Source of the DNA: Neobacillus paridis
GTDB lineage: Bacteria > Bacillota > Bacilli > Bacillales > Cytobacillaceae
Length of the DNA: 64,000 nt
NCBI RefSeq assembly: GCF_016765675.1
Contig: NZ_JAESWB010000181.1
Location: forward strand, 1-64,000
Direction: 5' to 3'
Made by a program: the position numbers and the translations under genes. This document shows, piece by piece, positions 38,937 to 48,131 of the stretch. The stretch's first letter is position 1. Each line of letters begins with the position of its first letter. Under the pieces are notes generated by a model that was not told the DNA's origin, did no database searches, and saw only the letters and a list, made by a program, of their open reading frames with translations.

Positions 38937-41003
38937 ATGGAAATCATGACAGATCACGGATTTCGCAAAACCATTAAAATTTTTCGCGCTATTTTCTTCA
39001 TCAGTTTGATCGCCATGGCTTGTGTGGTCATTGTCTTGGCCGGCATTCTTACCTATGCAAAGATCCTCGGACCGCCGCCGCTCGCCGTGCCTCAGTCAAC
39101 ATTGTATTTTTCCGATGATGGCAAATTGATTGGCGAAAGCAACAACGGGCAAAAACGCTACTGGGCCAAGCTTGAGGAAATTTCACCGGATTTAATTCAT
39201 GCCACCATCGCGATTGAAGACCGGAATTTTTACAACCACCACGGTTTTGATTACAAACGGATTGCCGGGGCGGTGATTGCCGATATCCGCGCATTGGCAA
39301 AAGTACAAGGGGCGAGTACGATTACCCAGCAGTATGCCCGCAACCTATTTCTCGAGCATGACAAAACGTGGACGCGGAAAATTCACGAAGCCTTCTATAC
39401 CATCCGCCTCGAAATGAACTATACGAAAAATGATATTTTGGAAGGTTATTTAAATACCATCTACTATGGAAACGGGGCTTATGGGGCGGAAGCAGCGAGT
39501 CAGTTTTATTTTGGCAAAAAAGCGGCCGATCTCAGTTTGGCAGAGGCCAGCATGCTCGCGGGCATTCCTAAGGGCCCCGGTCTTTACTCGCCACTGAGTT
39601 CATTGAAAAATGCCAAAGAGCGCCAGGCCATTATTTTAACGAGCATGGAAAAAAACGGCTATATCACCAAAACAGAAGCGGCAGCCGCCGCCAAACAAAA
39701 GCTCGTCTTCACCGGTGTGCATAAGACGCAAAAAGTGAAAGTAGCCCCTTATTTCCAGGACGCCGTGCAAAATGCCCTCAAAAATCAGCTCCATTTGGAT
39801 GAGCGCATGATTGCCCTAGGCGGATTAAAGGTGTACACGACGCTAAGCCTCAAACAGCAAAAGGCAGCAGAGAAGCAAATCAAACAAAATGTAGCGCGCT
39901 CGTCTGATATTCAAGTGGCGCTAGTGGCGATGAACCCGAAAAACGGTTATATCCAAGCAATGGTCGGCGGCCGGGATTACGCACAAAGTCCGTTTAACCG
40001 CGCTGTACAAGCGGTCAGGCAGCCTGGTTCGACGATTAAGCCGCTGCTATATTATGCCGCTCTGGAGCATGGGTTCACCCCATCATCGACGATGCGAAGT
40101 GAGGATACAACCTTTCATTTTGATGATGGTCGGGCTGATTACACGCCGCATAACTTCAATAATCAGTATGCCAACGGCGAAATTACGCTCGCCCAGGCGC
40201 TGGCCGTTTCGGATAATATTTTTGCGGTAAAAACACATCTATTTTTAGGAGAAGAGGTGCTAAAGGAGACAGCAAAGAAATTCGGACTATCGACAAAAAT
40301 GGCCCAGGTTCCGTCACTTGCGCTGGGAAGCTCGGGGGTCCGCGTAATTGAAATGGCCAATGCCTACAGCCTGTTCGCCAATGGCGGCAAACGCGTTGAG
40401 CCAACCCTGATTACCAAAGTGGAAGATTATCATGGCAAGGTGATTTTTGAAAAAAAATCGCAGACTGAAAAAATCCTTGACCCGGCGAGAGCTTATGTCA
40501 TGACGCAAATGCTGACCGGCATATTCGACCCGAAACTCAACGGCTATGCGAAGGTGACCGGGAGTACGATCGCTGCCGAGCTGACGCGCCCTTATGCGGG
40601 CAAATCCGGTTCAACCGAGACGGACAGCTGGATGATTGGCTACTCGCCGCAGCTTGTGACCGCCGTTTGGGCCGGTTATGATGTCGGGAAGCCGATTAAC
40701 CTCTCCACCGAGAAGTCATATGCGAAGAAAATCTGGGCTCATTTTATGGAGGAAGCCCTACAAGGCAAGGCCGTCAAAGCGTTCAAGCCACCAAAGGACG
40801 GGGTGGTCGGCGTTTACGTCGATCCAGCCAATGGTAAGCTGGCGACAGACGACTGCCCGGTCCGCCGGCTCACGTATTTTGTTGCCGGAACCGAGCCGTC
40901 CGAATATTGCACCGAGCATCTAAAAAATGGCGGCGGCAAACCGGATAATCGCGAAACAGTGCCGAAAAAACCATGGTATAAACGATTATGGCCATGGGGT
41001 TAA
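38937..41003 (+). CDS. pbpG: Penicillin-binding protein 2D (class A)
   Basis: A bifunctional peptidoglycan synthase. The 688-residue protein has one N-terminal TM helix (about 17-40), a GT51 glycosyltransferase domain (EDRNFYNHHGFD, GASTITQQYARN, about 60-240) and a transpeptidase domain with SXXK in PGSTIKPL, SDN in VSDNIFAV and KSGST. The length and place beside speE match B. subtilis PbpG (ywhE), a sigma F-dependent enzyme for the spore germ-cell wall. ATG at 38937 follows GGGGTGGTGG. Confidence 0.93.
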   Translation: MEIMTDHGFRKTIKIFRAIFFISLIAMACVVIVLAGILTYAKILGPPPLAVPQSTLYFSDDGKLIGESNNGQKRYWAKLEEISPDLIHATIAIEDRNFYNHHGFDYKRIAGAVIADIRALAKVQGASTITQQYARNLFLEHDKTWTRKIHEAFYTIRLEMNYTKNDILEGYLNTIYYGNGAYGAEAASQFYFGKKAADLSLAEASMLAGIPKGPGLYSPLSSLKNAKERQAIILTSMEKNGYITKTEAAAAAKQKLVFTGVHKTQKVKVAPYFQDAVQNALKNQLHLDERMIALGGLKVYTTLSLKQQKAAEKQIKQNVARSSDIQVALVAMNPKNGYIQAMVGGRDYAQSPFNRAVQAVRQPGSTIKPLLYYAALEHGFTPSSTMRSEDTTFHFDDGRADYTPHNFNNQYANGEITLAQALAVSDNIFAVKTHLFLGEEVLKETAKKFGLSTKMAQVPSLALGSSGVRVIEMANAYSLFANGGKRVEPTLITKVEDYHGKVIFEKKSQTEKILDPARAYVMTQMLTGIFDPKLNGYAKVTGSTIAAELTRPYAGKSGSTETDSWMIGYSPQLVTAVWAGYDVGKPINLSTEKSYAKKIWAHFMEEALQGKAVKAFKPPKDGVVGVYVDPANGKLATDDCPVRRLTYFVAGTEPSEYCTEHLKNGGGKPDNRETVPKKPWYKRLWPWG

Positions 41004-41010
41004 GGTTATG

Positions 41011-41044
41011 GAAAAAGCTCCGGAGATGGTTCCGGAGCTTTTTC
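41011..41044 (+). terminator. Terminator of pbpG
   Basis: AAAAGCTCCGGA pairs with TCCGGAGCTTTTT around GATGGT. Confidence 0.92.
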
Positions 41045-41119
41045 TTGTCCTAGTTTTACAGTGTTTTTACACTGCTTATAATACTACTCATTTTTCCAAA
41101 AAAATTCAAGATTAGTTTT

Positions 41120-41629
41120 TCATTCAGCGGCCAAGGCCGTCTTCAGTTCAGCGGACGAATTATTCCACATCGTCTCATTATGGGAACGAAGGAAATCGGC
41201 CAGCACTTCTTTCGAGCGGGCGTCCATATCATCCACGATAATATGGCGTTTGAGCGATTTATCCATGCGGTTCACATGCTCGGGCAGCAGCTTGTAACCG
41301 CGCCGAATTTCCCGGTCAACGGTCATAAAACAGGCGGCCACGCCGGCATAATACGGCCCTTCTTCCTTACGGTCAACTGTTACCCAGACGAGCCAATATG
41401 GTTTGCCGTTCGGTACTTCCTCTTTATTCGGCAAAAATTTGATCCCTCTTTCAACAGCACTGCGGGCATGCATCGCGCCAATATCAATTTCCGCCTCTCC
41501 GGCCTCAACATCAATGATAACCGGCGTTACGTTATCGAGGCTGAGTGCCCCCTTGCCAAAGCCCTTGTGCCCATCGGTTGGATCACTCTTAATGATATTA
41601 AAGCCCATTTTTTTCTTATTTTCTTCCAT
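41120..41629 (-). CDS. ywhD: YwhD family protein
   Basis: A 169-residue soluble protein (MEENKKKMGFNIIKSDPTDGHKGFGKGALSLDNV) of the YwhD family, function unknown. It has a mixed alpha/beta composition and no membrane segment. The start follows AAAGGAGGTC. It is 18 bases downstream of the rhomboid-like site-2 protease gene ywhC, so the pair is probably co-transcribed. Confidence 0.9.
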   Translation of the reverse strand: MEENKKKMGFNIIKSDPTDGHKGFGKGALSLDNVTPVIIDVEAGEAEIDIGAMHARSAVERGIKFLPNKEEVPNGKPYWLVWVTVDRKEEGPYYAGVAACFMTVDREIRRGYKLLPEHVNRMDKSLKRHIIVDDMDARSKEVLADFLRSHNETMWNNSSAELKTALAAE

Positions 41630-41647
41630 TATGGCGTAAGACCTCCT

Positions 41648-42310
41648 TTAAAAAAACAGCCCATAAAAGAATTGATTTAAAACGTCCCAGATCCACGGGA
41701 TGACGATGCTGAAAAGCGGTTGAATCGTGATGCTGTTTAGCGGCGGGATAAGGACTAAAATCAAAAAAATTAGAATTCCATACTGCTCATATTGGGTCAT
41801 TTTTGCCCTAGTGTCATTGGGGACTAGATCCTCAACAATCCGGTAGCCGTCAAGCGGCGGCAGCGGCAGCAAATTAAAGATGAAGAGGACGATATTAAGC
41901 CGGATAAAGATTTGCATAAAGGAATAGAAATTGTCCGAACTATTGATACCAAAATGGTTTAAACCATACCAAACAATGAAGCCAAGGCAGGCCAACAGCA
42001 GATTCGCCAACGGTCCGGCAACCGAAACGAGCACACCGGCAAGGCGCGGCTTTTTAAAAAAATAGCGGTTAACGGGAACCGGGCGGGCCCAGCCGAATCC
42101 GGCAATCAAAATCAGGATCGTGCCAAATGGATCGAGATGCTGCAGCGGGTTTAAGGTCAGCCGCCCCTGTTTTTTTGCCGTCATATCACCAAATTTATAG
42201 GCAACATAGGCATGGGCAAATTCATGCAAGGTAAAGGCAAATACCAGGGTAATCGCAACATAAGGAATCATCTGTAAGGGATAAGCCAAAAAGCCATCTA
42301 GAAAATCCAA
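41648..42310 (-). CDS. ywhC: Site-2 protease family membrane metalloprotease YwhC
   Basis: An M50-family intramembrane protease with six hydrophobic segments in 220 residues. The zinc motif is HEFAH (H29, E30, H33); the third ligand is expected in the LPPLDGYRI segment (near 148-156). Substrates are unknown. The start is TTG at 42310, preceded by AAGGAGGAG. It precedes ywhD. Confidence 0.9.
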   Translation of the reverse strand: MDFLDGFLAYPLQMIPYVAITLVFAFTLHEFAHAYVAYKFGDMTAKKQGRLTLNPLQHLDPFGTILILIAGFGWARPVPVNRYFFKKPRLAGVLVSVAGPLANLLLACLGFIVWYGLNHFGINSSDNFYSFMQIFIRLNIVLFIFNLLPLPPLDGYRIVEDLVPNDTRAKMTQYEQYGILIFLILVLIPPLNSITIQPLFSIVIPWIWDVLNQFFYGLFF

Positions 42311-42534
42311 AAATAGTTCTCCTCCTTAGTGAAAAAGCGGAGTCAGTCTCCGTACCATCTCTAGTTTCCTTCTAGTATACATGAAACCGCTTTGAAAATA
42401 AAAATCAAATGGGCCTTGAACGGGGTCAATGCTGCCTAAAATATTTTACTCATCCACATATGAGAAATATTGCACTTTTTTGTCTATTGTGGAACACTAC
42501 AAGCAGAGCTTTTTACGAAGGGAGGAAATCGAAC

Positions 42535-42720
42535 ATGCCATACGTAACGGTAAAAATGCTGGAAGGCCGCACTGACGCACAAAAGAAAGCACTCGTTGAA
42601 AAAGTAACCGATGCCGTCAGCGAAACCACCGGCGCCCCAAAAGAAAACATCACCGTCTTTATTGAAGAAATGAGCAAAAACCACTACGCCGTCGCAGGCG
42701 TCCGCGCCAGCGACAAATAA
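42535..42720 (+). CDS. ywhB: 4-oxalocrotonate tautomerase family protein
   Basis: A 61-residue tautomerase-superfamily subunit. After removal of Met, Pro1 is the catalytic base (MPYVTVKMLEGRTDAQKK); the arginine in EGRTDAQ matches the family pattern. Such proteins form hexamers; the physiological substrate in Bacillus is unknown. RBS GGGAGGAAATCG is well placed before ATG 42535, so the upstream extension of the frame is discarded. Confidence 0.92.
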   Translation: MPYVTVKMLEGRTDAQKKALVEKVTDAVSETTGAPKENITVFIEEMSKNHYAVAGVRASDK

Positions 42721-42756
42721 CACAAGACCCATCACGCAGTCAATGTGATTTTGGGG

Positions 42757-42827
42757 GGCACCATGTGAAATTTTCACATGGTGCCTGACACCCCTCGTGG
42801 ACACGATTCCACCCCACACGGACACAG
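42757..42827. repeat. DR2 element, complete composite copy
   Basis: Palindrome GGCACCATGTGAAA / TTTCACATGGTGCC (42757-42784) runs into TGACACC and the tail CGTGGACACGATTCCACC, CCACACGGACAC. It is the fullest copy, with both flanking modules. Confidence 0.8.
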
Positions 42828-42855
42828 AAAATGGTAGTTGGTATTGCCTGGCAAT

Positions 42856-42902
42856 AAAAAAGAGTGTGAAGCGACCATACGTAGGTTTCACACTTTTTTT
42901 GC
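42856..42902. terminator. Bidirectional terminator between ywhB and the small coiled-coil gene
   Basis: AAAGAGTGTGAA pairs with TTCACACTTTTTTT, with complementary T-runs on both strands. Confidence 0.88.
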
Positions 42903-42911
42903 CGTTCCGGT

Positions 42912-43142
42912 TTACAATTTTAGATTGTCCTTTGGTTCTTCAAGTCTCATTTTTTCCAGTTCGAGCCGCATTTTTTCGGTTTCGATTAAATAGTTCTCAT
43001 GTTTAAGTCTTTCCAGCTCCAGCTGGTCCTTCACCATTCCCGCCTTTATTTTTGTCTTTTTAATGGAGAAGCCACCCAGAATCGCCACCATAGGAATCCC
43101 AAATGTCATTACTATTGCGACCAAGCCTACGAATTCATCCAT
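42912..43142 (-). CDS. Small membrane-anchored coiled-coil protein
   Basis: A 76-residue protein with one N-terminal hydrophobic helix (VGLVAIVMTFGIPMVAILGG) and a charged C-terminal coiled coil (QLELERLKHENYLIETEKMRLELEKMRLEE). I do not recognise it as a named gene. GGGAGGGTAAGGC precedes the ATG and a good terminator follows, so it is probably expressed. Similar small proteins occur near stress-response and phage-shock genes, but no such link is visible here. Confidence 0.65.
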   Translation of the reverse strand: MDEFVGLVAIVMTFGIPMVAILGGFSIKKTKIKAGMVKDQLELERLKHENYLIETEKMRLELEKMRLEEPKDNLKL

Positions 43143-43216
43143 GCCTTACCCTCCCTCACCACACTGATAGACAAATCATAGCAAATTTTCTAGAAAATTC
43201 ATATAACCCAAAACTT

Positions 43217-43279
43217 AAAAAAATGCCTGGATTTTTGACTACCCGATTGTATGGCAAGACAAAAATCCAAGCATTTCCC
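43217..43279 (-). terminator. Terminator of ywgA
   Basis: AAATGCTTGGATTTTTG pairs with CAAAAATCCAGGCATTT, followed by seven T on the minus strand. Confidence 0.85.
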
Positions 43280-43289
43280 TGACCTGACA

Positions 43290-43793
43290 TTATTGAACTT
43301 TCGCTCTCAAGCTTTCAATATAGCGATAGGCTTCTTCTATTTCCGCTTCCGTATAGCGCTGGCTGCTTTTTAACGTAAATACTTTGTTTTTGACCTCTTC
43401 CCTTGGAAGCTCATCAAAAAACAGAACCGTCGATACCAGCTCTAAAAATCTTGCATTTTGCTTATTCATATCCTGGAAACAATCTTCTAAAAACGGCATC
43501 TCGACTTCATTTAGACTTAAAAACTCTTTCCCGGATTCCGTCAATGTATAACGGTACTGAAAATAGCCGCCTTTTTTCTCCTTGATCTCATTCAAGAAGC
43601 CCATGTTGCACAGTTCCTCCACTCTTGTCGTCAATTCCTCCGAGTATGGGCCGTAAAAATGAAACTGGAATCGATCATTAAACGGAAAGTGAATTTTTTT
43701 CGCAATATATATCATCTTTTGCAGTTTCTTGCGGCCGACGATTTCGCCGGAAACCATAATCGCCTGCATCAGCTTGGCATGATCTTTTAACAC
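43290..43793 (-). CDS. ywgA: YwgA family protein
   Basis: A 167-residue protein with a winged-helix-like N-terminal part (MVSGEIVGRKKLQKMIYIAKK, then FHFYGPYSEELTTRVEELCNMGFLNE, then YTLTESGKEFL). The GPYS motif resembles the SocA/Panacea antitoxin-like fold (resemblance only). The start is GTG at 43793 with AGGAG ten bases upstream. It lies downstream of ywfO. Confidence 0.85.
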   Translation of the reverse strand: MLKDHAKLMQAIMVSGEIVGRKKLQKMIYIAKKIHFPFNDRFQFHFYGPYSEELTTRVEELCNMGFLNEIKEKKGGYFQYRYTLTESGKEFLSLNEVEMPFLEDCFQDMNKQNARFLELVSTVLFFDELPREEVKNKVFTLKSSQRYTEAEIEEAYRYIESLRAKVQ

Positions 43794-43983
43794 TATTCGT
43801 CATCTCCTACTTCATCTAAACCTTATGGCAATCGCCGTCACCATTTACAATTGAAATCAATTCAGAGGAAAAAATATTCGTCAGCCTATAAAGGCGTTTG
43901 TACCGACGTATTCGAGTTATTTTTCCAAAACAAACATACCAACCCGAGTTTAACGGCCTCCGCTCATTTCCACAAACGGACCG

Positions 43984-45279
43984 CTATTCTAAAAGTGAAC
44001 GAATTTGCTTTTTAATCTCTCCAGCCGTTGTTTCGTCAGCCAGAAAATCCGCAGGATAGTAGAGTTTGTGATCGGTCCGTCTTTTCCCGGAAATCGCATC
44101 AACAATCTCTGATTCTCGGGAAAACTCCCGGAGTTCCCCGCTTTTCATCAATAAGTGAATCGGCAGTCGCTCTTCCTCCTCACCCGGACGGTAAAAATCA
44201 TAGGGCAGGTCAGAAGAGGAGTCCACGACCAAATAATAGTCGGGATCAATCCCTGCTTGGATGAACAAGGCATTCAGCTCTGCCATTTTTTTATATTCCT
44301 TGGCCGGATCAAACTCGGCATACTTAAATAAATTCCGGTTAACAAAGCGGCGGCACAAATCACTTAAGATCGGATCGGCCTCTTCCTGCCAAATTTGAAA
44401 ATAATACATGATGACCGCTTCATCCAATTTAAGATAGTCTTCTAATGTCACGTTTTCCCGGAAAAACGAGAAAAAGTGCAGCGGCTCATATTTAAACAGA
44501 TAATGTTCCTTAAATAACTGCTTCGCACGGTGGAGAATTTTTGTCAAAATCACCTCGGCGCTGCGGGAGACAGGATGGAAGTACACCTGCCAATACATTT
44601 GATAGCGGCTCATGATATAATCCTCAACCGCATGCATGCCGCTCTTTTTGATGACGACCTGTTCCTCGCGCGGACGCATTACTCTTAAGATTCGCTCCAT
44701 ATCGAACTGACCATAGCTGACTCCGGTAAAATAAGCATCGCGCTGCAAATAATCCATCCGGTCAGCATCAATTTGACTGGAAATCATGCTGACGACGAGC
44801 TTTTTCGGGGACGTCTTGGCAATCACCTCGGCGACTTTTTCCGGAAAATCAGAACCAACGTGCTGAAGCACCTTGTTTACCTCAGTGTCTCCCAAAATAA
44901 TCGCTCTCGTAAAATCCTCATGATCGAAATCAAATACTTTTTCAAATGCGTGGGAAAATGGGCCATGGCCCAGGTCATGAAGCAGCGCGGCACATAAAGT
45001 GAGCAGGCGGTCATCATGATCCCATTCCGGCCGGCCGTCAAACACATCGTCAATCATCCGGCGAACAATCTCATAAACACCGAGTGAATGGGTGAAACGG
45101 CTATGTTCGGCACCATGAAAAGTTAAAAACGTCGTCCCGAGCTGTTTGATCCGCCTCAGGCGCTGAAACTCCTTTGTCCCGACTAAATCCCAAATCACTC
45201 GATCACGCACATGGACATAGCGATGAACCGGGTCCTTAAACACTTTTTCCTCACTCAACTTCTCCGTCGAATACGTCAT
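43984..45279 (-). CDS. ywfO: HD-domain phosphohydrolase YwfO (dNTPase-like)
   Basis: A 431-residue metal-dependent HD hydrolase. The HD site residues are GAEHSRFTHSLGVYE (near 55-69), LLHDLGHGPFSHAFE (near 98-112) and a downstream QIDADRMDYLQRDAY (near 167-181). An Enterococcus relative is a dNTP triphosphohydrolase, so a nucleotide-pool role is likely. RBS GGGAGGAAGCGG precedes the ATG. Confidence 0.92.
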   Translation of the reverse strand: MTYSTEKLSEEKVFKDPVHRYVHVRDRVIWDLVGTKEFQRLRRIKQLGTTFLTFHGAEHSRFTHSLGVYEIVRRMIDDVFDGRPEWDHDDRLLTLCAALLHDLGHGPFSHAFEKVFDFDHEDFTRAIILGDTEVNKVLQHVGSDFPEKVAEVIAKTSPKKLVVSMISSQIDADRMDYLQRDAYFTGVSYGQFDMERILRVMRPREEQVVIKKSGMHAVEDYIMSRYQMYWQVYFHPVSRSAEVILTKILHRAKQLFKEHYLFKYEPLHFFSFFRENVTLEDYLKLDEAVIMYYFQIWQEEADPILSDLCRRFVNRNLFKYAEFDPAKEYKKMAELNALFIQAGIDPDYYLVVDSSSDLPYDFYRPGEEEERLPIHLLMKSGELREFSRESEIVDAISGKRRTDHKLYYPADFLADETTAGEIKKQIRSLLE

Positions 45280-45397
45280 CCGCTTCCCTCCTCCCCAAGA
45301 ACATAATCCGAACTACATTAGCCCTATTATATACCAAAAAGCAGCACATTTCCGCAGGATTTTTCGACAACAACAGTGTTTCAATTTCCATTTTATG

Positions 45398-45443
45398 TGT
45401 CCGTGTGGGGTGGAATCGTGTCCACGGAAGGTGCCTGACACCA
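45398..45443. repeat. DR2 element upstream of ywfO
   Basis: TGTCCGTGTGGGG, TGGAATCGTGTCCACG then GGTGCCTGACACC: the same tail as at 42785 in the opposite orientation. It lies in the 301-base interval between ywfO and the DUF1450 gene. Confidence 0.75.
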
Positions 45444-45475
45444 TGCGGTGACGCCGTGCGATTGCATTGAAAAAG

Positions 45476-45530
45476 AAAAACGGAGCGGTCCAGTAAGTCA
45501 TATTTTGACTTTTGGGCACTCCGTTATTGT
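45476..45530 (-). terminator. Terminator of the DUF1450 gene
   Basis: On the minus strand ACGGAGTGCCC is followed by AGTCA-TGACT and GGACCGCTCCGT, then TTTTTC: a long imperfect hairpin with a T-run. Confidence 0.7.
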
Positions 45531-45580
45531 TGTAAAGCCTTGCATATATCAACGTTAGTAAATTTTTGGGCAAACCCTAT

Positions 45581-45802
45581 TTATTTTATTTTTTTACCAA
45601 CTTTTTCCATTAGTTCTTCTTCCGTGAGGGCGGCGACAGGGCGGTTATTGACGAAGGTGAAGGTCTTTTTCCGACCGGGACCGCAATATGATTGGCAGCC
45701 GATTTTGATTTCAGCATCGGGATCGAGCTCCTTCAGACGTGGAATCAAAGTCTTTAAATTCACGGCTTGGCAATCATCACAAACGCGAAATTCATTAGCC
45801 AT
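45581..45802 (-). CDS. DUF1450 family small Cys-rich protein
   Basis: A 73-residue YuzB-like protein. The CDDC and [11 protein letters not shown] cysteines form a thioredoxin-like [2Fe-2S]-type pattern; whether a cluster is bound is unknown. The start [12 protein letters not shown] at 45802 follows AAAGGGTTG. Four cysteines and the short length fit the family. Confidence 0.83.
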   Translation of the reverse strand: MANEFRVCDDCQAVNLKTLIPRLKELDPDAEIKIGCQSYCGPGRKKTFTFVNNRPVAALTEEELMEKVGKKIK

Positions 45803-46189
45803 TTCCGACAACCCTTTCTCCAATTGGCAGCTCTAGCCCTCTGACAGACGAGCGCTTAAAGCCTGGCCAACAATCTATAACATTATTTTGCCCAACCGGC
45901 AGCTAAGATTTCACCAATTGAGCAAACAATGGAAAAATCACGAACGATGATCGATTAACTCCTAACGTATTTTACATTTTCTCTCTTGCCGATGCAAGCC
46001 GCACAAATATAACGATGCGCGCCATGCTAAACAACTTTTTTAAAATTGCTATTTAAAAAATCTATTATCCTTTTAACCATATTGGTATAAAGCCTAGAAA
46101 ACTTGTCCATGATAAGACTAGAACTTTTTGAACATAGCCATTATTAGGCATGTCATTCATGGGAAATTAATTTTAGGGAGATGAAACAA
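45803..46189. other. 387-base divergent gap upstream of rsfA
   Basis: The interval separates the DUF1450 gene (minus) from rsfA (plus). CAATTGG-like motifs recur near 45820, 45865, 45892 and 45914 but without a constant pitch. Otherwise it is AT-rich; I cannot assign a sigma F or sigma G promoter with confidence. Confidence 0.4.
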
Positions 46190-46942
46190 ATGAAAGTTCG
46201 TCAAGATGCATGGACAGATGAAAACGATTTGCTATTGGCTGAAACAGTCCTAAGACATGTAAGAGAGGGCAGTACACAGCTGAATGCTTTCGAAGAGGTA
46301 GGTGACAAGCTGAACCGGACCTCTGCGGCTTGCGGCTTCAGATGGAACGCCGTCGTCCGCCACCGTTATGAAAAAGCGCTGGCATTGGCGAAAAAGCAGC
46401 GAAAACAACGGCAAAGAATTTTAGGAAAAGATCAGGGCGGCAAGAAAAAACTGCTCTACAATCCGCCAGTGACCACTCCGGAAGAGTTGGGTCCACTGCC
46501 AGTCAGCGCAGAAATCCCGGCAGTAGCTGAACCTATTGCAGAAGTGCCAGCTTCCGAGGTCCAAAACATGACCGCAGAATTGGCAATGGAATCCTATGTA
46601 CAGCCGCAACCCCAAGTGTATACGCCAGCAACAGGTTTGACAATGGAGTCCGTCATCGCCTTCTTGCAAAACTTTCAACATTCCAATCTGCAAAATGAAG
46701 CATTAAAAAGTGAGAATGAAAGATTGAAGCGGGAAATGACCGATTTGAAGCGACAAAACGAGGAATTGCAGAACAAGATCAAGGGGCTCGAAGAAAATTC
46801 CGAAACCATGCAGGAAGACTACGAAACCTTAATGAAAATTATGAACCGCGCCCGCAAGCTCGTTTTATTTGAGGAAGAAGAAAGACCCGCCACCAAATTC
46901 AAAATGGACCGTAATGGGAACCTGGAAAAAGTAGCGGAATAA
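46190..46942 (+). CDS. rsfA: Prespore-specific regulator RsfA
   Basis: A 250-residue regulator of sigma F-dependent genes. The N-terminal Myb/SANT-like DNA-binding domain is nearly invariant ([43 protein letters not shown], about 1-65). A proline/glutamate-rich linker follows, then a coiled coil (about 165-225). ATG 46190 is chosen because GGGAG sits at proper distance from it and abuts the ATG at 46181. Confidence 0.93.
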   Translation: MKVRQDAWTDENDLLLAETVLRHVREGSTQLNAFEEVGDKLNRTSAACGFRWNAVVRHRYEKALALAKKQRKQRQRILGKDQGGKKKLLYNPPVTTPEELGPLPVSAEIPAVAEPIAEVPASEVQNMTAELAMESYVQPQPQVYTPATGLTMESVIAFLQNFQHSNLQNEALKSENERLKREMTDLKRQNEELQNKIKGLEENSETMQEDYETLMKIMNRARKLVLFEEEERPATKFKMDRNGNLEKVAE

Positions 46943-47008
46943 AGCGGATTCCAATGCTTCCGTTCCATTCATCAGGGAGAAGAGAGTGCGCAGCAGCTCT
47001 ATTAAATA

Positions 47009-47062
47009 AGAAGAGGCTAGCTCTGTTAGCGGCATAAACCGTTTAAGAGCCAGCCTCTTTTT
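47009..47062. terminator. Bidirectional terminator between rsfA and lipL
   Basis: AGAGGCTAGCTCT pairs with AGAGCCAGCCTCT around a 20-base loop; T-runs follow on both strands. Confidence 0.85.
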
Positions 47063-47897
47063 GTGTTTGCATCGCCAAATAAGGTTCATTTCGCTGGACG
47101 ATCCGGTGGATATATCCGGGCAAGAGCTCAAGTTCAAACTCATTTAACCCGCCGGCATAAAGCCGATCTCCATAGTGCTGTAGCTGGTTAAGCAGGCGCA
47201 GCATCATATCGCTGATGGAAAAATCACAGCGGTAAAGCTCTGACAGTGAGGCCATCACATCGGGGACGACTTCAGGGGAGAAGAACTTCGTCGCTTCGTC
47301 CTTTTTCGCCCTGCGGTAAAACTCGCGGACAAGCTCGGCCCGCTTCGAGCCGCTGCCGTCGACACTGAGGTAAATCTGGACAGCTACGCCCTTTCGTAGC
47401 CGTCTTTGCGAAATCCCGGCAAACTTTTTCCCGCCGATACTCAGGTCATAGCTTCCCGGGCAATATGAGCCGTCAATCTCCCCGGCGTCAATGCGCTGCG
47501 GGAAATCAGCAAACATGCTTTTCGTAAGCGCCCACATGGCTTCATAGCCGCGGTTGATATCAATTCCTTTCTCCGCCTCCGGAAAAATCAGCGAAACATT
47601 GAGAACTCCCGCGTCTAGGACAACCGCAAGACCACCGGAATTGCGGACGATCACCTGATACCCTTGTCCATTTAGAAATTGAATCCCTTCCTGCAAATAG
47701 GGAAGCTTCGTATCCTGGATCCCCAACACGACGGTGTTGTGATGAACCCAGGTGCGCACTGTTGCCGGCGCCTTTCCCGCCCCGACAGAGGCACACAACG
47801 TATCATCATAACCAAATGACTCCAGCGCCGGAAAAAGCGGTCCAACACCAGACTGATCAATTACCCGCCACTCCGGCTGGCGCAGCAAACCTTCCAT
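47043..47897 (-). CDS. lipL: Octanoyl-[GcvH]:protein N-octanoyltransferase
   Basis: LipL moves octanoyl groups from GcvH to the E2 subunits of 2-oxoacid dehydrogenases during lipoate synthesis. The 284-residue LplA/BirA-fold protein has [18 protein letters not shown] (near 85-102), the nucleophile Cys146 in [24 protein letters not shown] and the catalytic lysine in that loop. It lacks the C-terminal ligase domain, as expected. RBS AAGGGGC. It corresponds to B. subtilis ywfL, upstream of which pta is found here too. Confidence 0.94.
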   Translation of the reverse strand: MEGLLRQPEWRVIDQSGVGPLFPALESFGYDDTLCASVGAGKAPATVRTWVHHNTVVLGIQDTKLPYLQEGIQFLNGQGYQVIVRNSGGLAVVLDAGVLNVSLIFPEAEKGIDINRGYEAMWALTKSMFADFPQRIDAGEIDGSYCPGSYDLSIGGKKFAGISQRRLRKGVAVQIYLSVDGSGSKRAELVREFYRRAKKDEATKFFSPEVVPDVMASLSELYRCDFSISDMMLRLLNQLQHYGDRLYAGGLNEFELELLPGYIHRIVQRNEPYLAMQTQKEAGS

Positions 47898-47963
47898 ATT
47901 GATTGCCCCTTATATGTATGTTGTAAATATTGTACCAAAGAATGTTATGAGCGCAATGAATTG

Positions 47964-48060
47964 TACAAAATTGAAGCTCTTTTTTACAAAATCCAGCTGT
48001 TATTTTACAAAACTCAAGCCTAATTATACGTAATCACCCTGCAATTATACAAAGATTAGA
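47964..48060. repeat. 21-bp phased array, core TACAAAA
   Basis: Cores start at 47964, 47985, 48006, 48027 and 48048, all exactly 21 bp apart, between pta and lipL. Confidence 0.85.
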
Positions 48061-48087
48061 ATAAAGTGGAAACCCTACCCGTCAATC

Positions 48088-48123
48088 AAAAAAAGCCAGC
48101 TCTCCAAAAGAAGAGCCAGCTCA
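48088..48123 (-). terminator. Terminator of pta
   Basis: GAGCTGGCTCTTC pairs with GGAGAGCTGGCTT around TTTT, followed by seven T. Confidence 0.88.
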
Positions 48124-48131
48124 GAAATAGA

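Noticed and set aside
42764..42778. TGTGAA..TTCACA arms of DR2 as Fnr/Crp sites
   Set aside because: The half-sites are spaced by five rather than six bases and the motif is part of a repeated element, also at 58600, with no link to anaerobic genes.
45820..45920. Possible 21-bp array before rsfA (CCAATTGG-like motifs)
   Set aside because: Spacing is 45, 27 and 22 bp, without a constant period.
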